Source: Congeria kusceri (taxonomy: Eukaryota > Mollusca > Bivalvia > Myida > Dreissenidae). From it: a stretch of 64,000 bases of DNA. The stretch is taken from NCBI GenBank assembly GCA_027627225.1, contig CM051029.1, positions 69,550,578-69,614,577 of the forward strand. Direction: 5' to 3'. The notes under the pieces are model-generated. The model made no database searches. It was not told where the DNA came from and saw only the letters and a program-made list of their open reading frames with translations. Each line of letters opens with the position of its first letter. The first letter of the stretch is position 1. This document shows, one piece after another, positions 37,501-46,500 of the stretch. A program made the position numbers and the translations under genes.

Positions 37501-40500
37501 TGGGGTTATTTTGGTTTGGCCATTCTAGTGGATTAAATGGTAAGACTAATCAATTGGTCACACATTATAAAAGAAATATAAATACAAATATTGACTATCT
37601 AAATTAATCATTTCTGTTTCTTAAATGTATTTATAAAATTACTTATAAATCAAGATTAGGTATCAATTACAGTTCATGTAATAAGATAGTAAAAAAACTG
37701 AGTATCAATTCTAAACAGCAGCAGAATGTGTTCATGCTTACCAACTTTTGTTACTTAATCGTTAAACAATCTAGAATAAGACGTCGAACACAGAATAAAC
37801 AGTTTTCTTACACTAATGTATAATACGAAGTTTACCATTTTGTAATTTAACAATTGTGCATACTAATTACAGGTAGTGTAATAGACACCTGCATATATAA
37901 CTGTATCAGTAAAATTGATTTTACCACAAACTCAGGGGCATCGGCAACTTTTCAACATTGGGGAGGAGAGGTGGAGGCCTTCCAGATTTTGATTTTTTGT
38001 TTGCATTTCAATTAAGTAAAATATCGCATTTTAGACTGTTCCAGGGATCGTATTTAGGAATTTATTAGGACGCAATAAGTACATGAATATAATATTATCG
38101 GATTTATTTTAATGGTGCACTGACATCATTGTATCAATAAAAAGTGGCGCGTCGTGAGAAACCCGACCTTAATGCATGTGCATAAAGTGTCGTCCCGGAT
38201 TAGCCTGTGCAGTCCGCACAGGCTAATCCAGGACGGCACTTTCCGCCTACAGTGAATTTATGTTTAGAAGAGACCTCCTTGAAACAGAAAATACCACAAA
38301 AGCGGAAAGTGCCATCCCGGATTAGCCTGTGCAGACTGCACAGGCTAATCCGGGACGACACTTTACGCACATGCATTAAGTCCGGTTTTCCAACGCCGTG
38401 CCTCAAATCATTATTTATAAACTGGTAAACAATATACAGAATTGTGAGATGTAGCACAATGCAGAATCCTTGTACTGGGCATAAGGCAACCGTTTGTTAG
38501 TTGCAAACCGCTAATGGTTTAATTAATCTTCGGTTTGGATTTTATTTCCTAACGAACGTTTAGGAAAGTTGAAATTAGCTGGCTGATTCGGTACATTTAA
38601 TATTTAAGGACAATAACTGAATGGGACATTAATTGTTTTCTTACAAATCAAAGTTATATGGCTATAATATATCTATAATAGCTTTTAATGACAGTGAGCG
38701 TGTTTTTTTTTCAAATCCTTTTAAAACAAATGCTGACAATGATTTTCAGTATATGGTTTACAAACGCATCGTTTTCCTTTAGTGGCCTCTACAAATATAC
38801 AGGCGCAAATCTGATTCGCTAATTATCAATGCAATGACACATAGGCCGTTGATTGCCGTGCATGATTATTTAATTGACCATGCAAAACGGCGACTGACCT
38901 AAAACAACAGGGAGATGCCATTTTCCGATTTCAGAGAAGGGGCGACGGAATTTATGCATGATGGTCACTTGCTGCCCCACTGCCGACACCCTTAACAAAA
39001 CTGGATACTTGAATGCATTTACAAAATTTTCACAAAAAATAGAACGGTGTCCATGCGTGCATGAACTCAGTTTATAAATACAGTAAAAATGATCAAAGAC
39101 ACAGTTTTAATGAAAAAGTAATTGAAACATGCAAATTATACCAAAAGTATTGACATAATATAACAAAGATATTTAAACAACATGAAATGCACAGTTTTAT
39201 GTGAAAAAAAAATAATAATCATGTCCATTCTATGTTTGATGTCTTATTCTAACTTCACATAATACAATGTTATTATAATGTATATCCTAGAGTGTCTATA
39301 TTTCGATGCCATTAGACACTTACATTCAGACATATTAAGTGGACATTGAATATTCAAAATATCTACTCACGTTGAGAAATTACTTATTTATCCATCGACT
39401 AAAATAGTTTATGTGCACTTTCCTCATTCAAAAATGACCAACAAATGGAAATTTAAATGTATTTGCCAGTAAAATGATTCTGCATTGAATTGTTCCAAAT
39501 TCCGATGACACAATATAACAACCTGAAATATATTTGAGGCATGTCATGGGAAAACCAGGCTTAATGCATGTGCGTAAAGTGTCGTCCTGGATTAGCCTGT
39601 GCTGTCTGCACAGGCTTATCCGGGATGGCACTTTCCGCCTACAATGGATTTATGTTTAGAAGAGAGTTCCTTGAAATAGGAAATACCATAAAAGCGGAAA
39701 GTAACATCCTGGATTAGCCTGTGCGGACTACACAGGTGAATCCAGGAAGAGACTTTATGCACGTGCATTAAGACCGGTTTTTCCATGACATGCCTCATTT
39801 GCTTTAAGCAGACAGTGTTTCAGAAATAACAGAATTATTTATTTTTTTTATAAGTTTCATGAAAAATGACTAAAGTGTACATATTTTTCAAAAATTCTTT
39901 CTGTGCTGCGTGTTTTCAATTCATTTCTAACAGAATAAATAAAAATTCTTACCCCAAAGTGCAATAAATATATTGAAAACAATGGATCATCCGAATATGG
40001 ACCTGACTTGGAAATGACCTTTGACAATATGCCAGAAATTGATAATAATGCTAATATGGTTATAATCTTCATTTAGCAAAGGTGGTTTTGATTTGACTGA
40101 ATGCCTACGGGGGTTTCAGCACCAATTTTTATGGATTTCAGAAATATAATTGTTACAGCTTCTTTATTGAATGTATTTATAAATTTCGTTCACAACTATG
40201 ATGCTATTGAAACAGTTTGATAGCATGGTTTTGTTAAGCCGCTAACACATGACCAGCATGCGTACAATATGTTGTATGTAGAAGTTTTTAGTGTTATGTC
40301 GGAGAAAAAGTCAACCAAACCAAATCTATACAATTTTGATATACCGGTTATTTATGTTTTAAGAAATACCATGTATATTTTCGATCTGTGAGTGGGTAAT
40401 GGGAAAGATCAAAATGCATATTTCATTATTGAACTTTGTAATCAATTCATATATAGACAAGTTAAAAATTACTTTCTTAAAAAATGAACAATTAATGAAT

Positions 40501-43500
40501 AAAGAAAAACAACACACACACAAACAGATAGTCACTAGAAATGGACATGAAATAATAGATCACTCAAATAATTGTTTACTTATTATTAAGCATCAATTAG
40601 TTATTTTCTTTTACAGGATAGCTATTGTAAAATGCTTTAAACGCTTCTCTGAATTTTGTGATGACTCCCCTTCAGTAGCAGTATTACAATTCTTATATTT
40701 ATCAGATTATTAGATTCAAGTAACATATAATTTATATCTTAGAGTTCATGCTGGTGTGCTGAGGTTCTTTTGGTGGATTTCGGAGTTGTAGGTTTTGTTT
40801 TGAATTTCAAACTCTGTGACTGTTCAATATATAGAGGATATTTGTTTGTTTTCGGTGTGATTACGTGTTATATCATCACTGGAAAAGGAGACAATTATTA
40901 TTTTCACGAGCACTTGCGTGGGTGAAAATATATCAATTGTATCCCCCACACCAAAAACAAACACATTTTCGTTTTATTTTATGCTATGGGGTATTTTTTT
41001 GCATGTTAAAAATTGAGTCCAGTTCTGTGAGTGATATAAGAATTTATCTCAATGATATTTTTCTATATATCACCACTTAGCATAAAATAAAAACTAATAA
41101 CTTTTTAGTTTGTTCGAAAAGATATTTTTGTAATATTATATGTATCTGTATTAATGCAATACACAATATCACAAATTTAATCTGTCTCATAACATTAAAA
41201 TATGACGTGGCTTTGTAACATTTGTTTTACACTAGATGGATTTGTTACTGTTGTCAACAGTTATTACTCTTTAACAGTCTCAATCAGAAGTTGAGAACTA
41301 CAAATACTTCTTAAATTCCCATTTTGACTTATTGGAATGGTAAAACTGTTGCTACCTGAGGTATAATTGTTACTCTTCTAGTGATTTAGATGCAACACAA
41401 GAGATATAGCTGCTATATTTTTTGTTTTTAGACAAATGACATTGCAAATGGAGTGTATCACAAATGTGATTTAAGAAAGTTAAGTTGCAAAGACAAGCTT
41501 GTCATTAACCAAATTTTTTCTTTAAAAAATGTGGGTTATTAGATTGGGGTATGTAGTTGGTCGGGCGGCGTCCAACTGGGGTTTCCGCTTAATAACTCGA
41601 CAACAAACTTAGATATTTTAATGAAACTTCATACATAGATACCTTATATAAAGACCTTGCTGGGGATTGCATATGGGTTGGGTGGGGTCAAGATCAAGGT
41701 CACTGTTACTAACAAGAGGGCCATGATGGCCCAAAGGGCTCACCTGAGTACTGGCAAAGATGAAAGCCTTACTGCTGTGAAAGGCTTGTAGGAATGTATG
41801 CCATAATGTCCTTAAATAATTTGTCTAGCTGAGTTACTCTCATACATAGAACAAGGAAGGATATATTTTCTCAACAATGGTATCCAACTTTTCGCAGGCA
41901 ATTTCAGAGGAATAGTGTTTATGCTGCAGTTCTCAAAGAGAATGGCGACCACTGCCCAAAGGTCATGTCATGCTTGACGGCTTGTTAGAATGGCGACCAC
42001 TGCCCAAAGGTCATGTCATGTTTGACGGCTTGTTCGAATGTTGACCACTGCCCAAAGGTCATGTCATGTTTGACGGCTTGTTAAAATGGCGACCACTGCC
42101 CAAAGGTCATGTCATGCTTGACAGCTTGTTAGAATGGCGACCACTGCCCAAAGGTCGCTTGTTAGAATGGCGACCACTGCCCAAAGGTCATGTCATGTTT
42201 GACGGCTTGTTAGAATGGTGACCACTGCCCAAAGGTCATGTCATGTTTGACGGCTTGTTAGAATGGCGACCACTGCATAAAGCTCATGTCATGCTTGACG
42301 GCTTGTTAGAATGGCGACCACTGCCCAAAGGTCATGTCATGTTTGACGGCTTGTTAGAATGGCGACCACTGCCCAAAGGTCATGTCATGCTTGACGGCTT
42401 GTTAGAATGGCGACCACTGCCCAAAGGTCATGTCATGCTTTACGGCTTGTTAGAATGGCGACCACTGCCCAAACGTCATGTCATGTTTGACGGCTTGTTA
42501 GAATGGCGACCACTGCCCAAAGGTCATGTCATGCTTGACGGCTTGTTAGAATGGCGACCACTGCCCAAAGGTCATGTCATGTTTGACGGCTTGTTAGAAT
42601 GGCGACCACTGCCCAAAGGTCATGTCATGTTTGACGGCTTGTTAGAATGGCGACCACTGCCCAAAGGTCATGTCATGCTTGACGACTTGTTTCAAACAAT
42701 AGAGTGTATTGCCATTTACCCGTCCTATATTGAAATTCGCTTTAGATTTTATGGTCATAGACAAATTGTGCAGGTTTCGTTCAGACTGGTTGAAAATGAA
42801 GTCCCTGTCTTGCAACAAATTAATTTTGCATACATTTTCACAATTAAGAGGATATAACTGCTGTGTTCGTGGCCTGTCTCATATGCTGCTTGTGTTGAAA
42901 TCTTATGGCCATACAAAACATGTGTTTTAAAACAATTTTATCAAGATTGAATGAAACATGAAATCTCGATGCACACATTTTGGCTTTTTTTTTCACTAAC
43001 AAAGGAGCCATAAGTTTGTTGCCCAATCTGACCCATTGTTGGCTTCTGCTGCAGTTGTATGATCACATACAAACTGTGGAAGTTTGGTCAAGACTGGAAA
43101 AAAAAAAGTCTCTATGAACAAAAAAGGACATTTTTGCATATTTGTCCACATACAAGGGGACATAACTCCTGAGTCGGTGGCATAACCTTACCCATTTTAG
43201 GCTCCTGCTGAAATCTTTTGGTCACACACAAACTGTGGAAGTTTGGTCAATATTGGAAGAAAAATGATGTCTTAATCCAGGTAAAATGGCAATTTTTGCC
43301 TATTTTTCAACAAAAAAAGGGGGCATAACTCTAGTGTTTGTGGCCCAATACGGCCCAATGTTGACTTCTAATGTGAACTTTTGATAATACACAAACTTTG
43401 CAAGTTTGGTCAAGATTGGTAGAAAAATGAAGTCTCTATGAACGAAAAAGTCCATTTCTCACACACAAGGGGCCATAACTCTAAGGTTTCTGGTCCAGTT

Positions 43501-46500
43501 TGGCCCATTATCAATACCAACCGAGATTTTGGTCATACACAAACTATGCAAGTTAGGTCAAGATTAAATAAAAAATGTAGTCTTTATCGCGATAACGGTC
43601 CAAATTGTTGACGGCAAACGGACGCCGGACGGCGCCGGAGAGGTCCCCTTTACCAATAGCTCACCTAGCACTTCGTTCTCAGGTGAACTAAAAATAGAAA
43701 AACGGTTTCTGCTAAATAACTCAAGAGCGAATTGAGCTATTGTAATGAAGCATCATATATAGAGACCTTGCTTGGGATTGCATATGGGGTGGGTGGGGAC
43801 ATGGTCAGGTCACTGTTACTAAAAATGGAAAAACGGTATCCGCTCAATAACTCAAAAACGAATTGAGATATTGTTATGAAACTTCATATATAGGTACCTT
43901 TTATCAAGACCTCTCTTGGGATTGCATATGGGATGTTTCAAATCAGTCAAGGTCACCATTACTGAAAAAAGAAGCATGCTTTCCGCTCAATAACTCGAAA
44001 ACGAATAAAGGCGTGTCCACGTTTCTAGTTTAATTATATTACAAACTTTTAGGCATTGCATTAGAAAAAAAAAAATTTGTGTGGAATTTCTACGTTTCTT
44101 GTTATTTTCTTTTATTAATGTAGCTAGTTCTGGGTCTTGGTCAGTCACACTTGCACAAAGAGATGAGCATACAGACACTTGTTCTGATAGATGTTACATT
44201 AACAATACGATATGCTGGGTATACACAAAGAGATGAGCATACAGACACTTGTTCTGATTTATGTTACATTAACAATACGATATACTGGGTATACACAAAG
44301 AGATGAGCATACAGACACTTGTTCTGATAGATGTTACATTAACAACACGATATGCTGGGTATACACAAAGAGATGAGCATACAGACACTTGTTCTGATAG
44401 ATGTTACATTAACAATACGATATGCTGGGTATACACCAAGAGATGAGCATACAGACACTTGTTCTGATTTATGTTACATTAACAATACGATATGCTGGGT
44501 ATACACAAAGAGATGAGCATACAGACACTTGTTCTGATAGATGTTACATTAACAATACGATATGCTGGGTATAACTTAGTAAATATTTGAGGTTAAGTTG
44601 TACAAGAGGATAAAAGATAATATGATGTGACTTCTAACATTATTTCAGCATGAAATACAGGGAAAACTGCTACATTTTATATAGATAATATAAGTGACTT
44701 TGTAAATTTCTAAGTCCAGAGCTTCTACAATAAATGATAACAAAGTGTATACAAATGTCAATGTTATCCAATCATTGTTTGTTTGTTTGTTTGGGTTTTT
44801 AACAGTATTTCAGTCATATCACGGCGGTCAGTTAACCTACTCACACTTTTCTGGGCAAGCTTAGCCGATATAAGCGGTTTACCAGTACTTAGTGCACATA
44901 CCTATGCCAGTAACTGACAACTACCCTACTTGAATCAGAGGTAGGGGGAGAATGGCCGTAGAAATAATTTCAATTGTATTTGGATACCTTATGATAAACA
45001 TTTATAACCTAGTTTACACAAAAGAAAAGCTTGTGAAATTCGATCATTGGATATTTAAGAAATAATTTTTGATTTATCATTGTTCATCGTCCAATAAACA
45101 ATGATTTGGAGTTATGATGCGTAGGAATTAAACCAAAAGGTCGTTAGCCCGAGTTGTTTAATAGCTACGCATCAGAACGACAAAGAGTTGTTTATTGGCC
45201 AATAAACAATGATAATGAGAAAATTATTTCGATTCTGACATGATTTGACATATATTTTTGCAAATGTAATTGGAACTACTTTTTACTATGCTCCTCAGAG
45301 ACTTCTTTTTGCATTGTTAATGGGTAGTTTAAAAACGATAATTTTGTTCTTTGTCTATAGAAAAATTAGCAAATATCATGTTAGAATACTCCTTGAACTA
45401 TAGCTTGGATGGAGTAAGCCACAAAAACAAAAAAGGTCTGTACAACATTTGACTTTCCATAAATTCTCGCATATAGGACACCGCCGCATATAAGACGCAC
45501 CAAAAAATTTAAATCGTCATTTTGGGAAAATATTCTGAGATTGTGTTTTACAGTTGCAGTGATGTAATGGACATGATGTCTGCCTTGCGATTGGAAGGTC
45601 ATGAGTTGGATCCCTACTCAGGGAGTGTTGATGAGTGGATGATCTTTTTCTAGATACCAAGTACTGGTTCTACCCAAAACAAAAAACCGACTTGTAAAAG
45701 TGTCTCATTAAGCCTGGGGCTTTTGACATAATCAAGCTAACATAAATATGTGGAAAATAAACTAATAAAACAAGCTACTTTGTAACTGTTCCAGTCTGAA
45801 CTGGATCGTTTGCCGAAGGTTACAAAGGGCAATGTATATACTTTGTAACTTTTATAGTCTGAACTCATGAGCTCCCTGGGCGTGACTCAAGCCAAGATCT
45901 ATACTATGCGACTCTCTATTTCAGTCTGAGCTGAAAAGGTCCCCACATGTGACTTAAGACTGTGTGACTGTACCCATTCCAGTCTCAACTCAAGAGCTCC
46001 CCACACATGACTTAAGACTATGTGATTGTACCCATTCAAGTCCAAACTCGAGAGCTCCCCACACGTGACTTAAGACTATGTGACTGTACCCATTCCAGTC
46101 TAAATTCAAGAGCTCCCCACATGTCACTTAAGACTATGTGACTTTGTACCCATTCCAGTCTAAACTCAAGAGCTCCCCACACGTGATTAAGACTATGTGA
46201 CTTTGTACCCATTCCAGTCTAAACTCAAATCCTCCCCACACATGACTTAAGTCTATGTGACTGTACCCATTCCAGTCTAAACTCAAGAGCTCCCCACACA
46301 TGACTTAAGACTATATGACTTTGTACCCATTCCAGTCTAAACTCAAGAGCTCCCCACGCATGACTTAAGACTATGTGACTGTACCTTTTCCAGTCTAAAC
46401 TCAAGAGCTCCCCACACTTGACACAGGCCATAGTCTATATACTATGTGTAACTTTGTACCCGTTCCAGCCTGAGTCTGACCAGGCCTATACTGTACATTG

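Larger units (their letters stand above)
41530..44015. repeat. Host repeat array (about 130-bp units) split by a later insertion
   Basis: Blocks such as TCCGCTCAATAACTC, GAATTGAGATATTGTTATGA, CTTCATATATAGGTACCTT and GGGATTGCATATGGG occur once before 41712 and about three times after 43686. The array was interrupted by the element at 41713-43686. Confidence 0.7.

Noticed and set aside
40399..40713. 104-residue frame in XRRA1 intron 14
   Set aside because: AT-driven composition, no recognised domain and no exon needed there.
42243..42857. 204-residue repeat protein gene
   Set aside because: The frame is explained by a 48-bp satellite within a transposable element in an intron; similar units just upstream are out of frame or shortened.
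46225..46431. Minus-strand repeat frame (LEWVQSHIVLSHVWGALEFR)
   Set aside because: It is the reverse reading of the acceptor-derived minisatellite.
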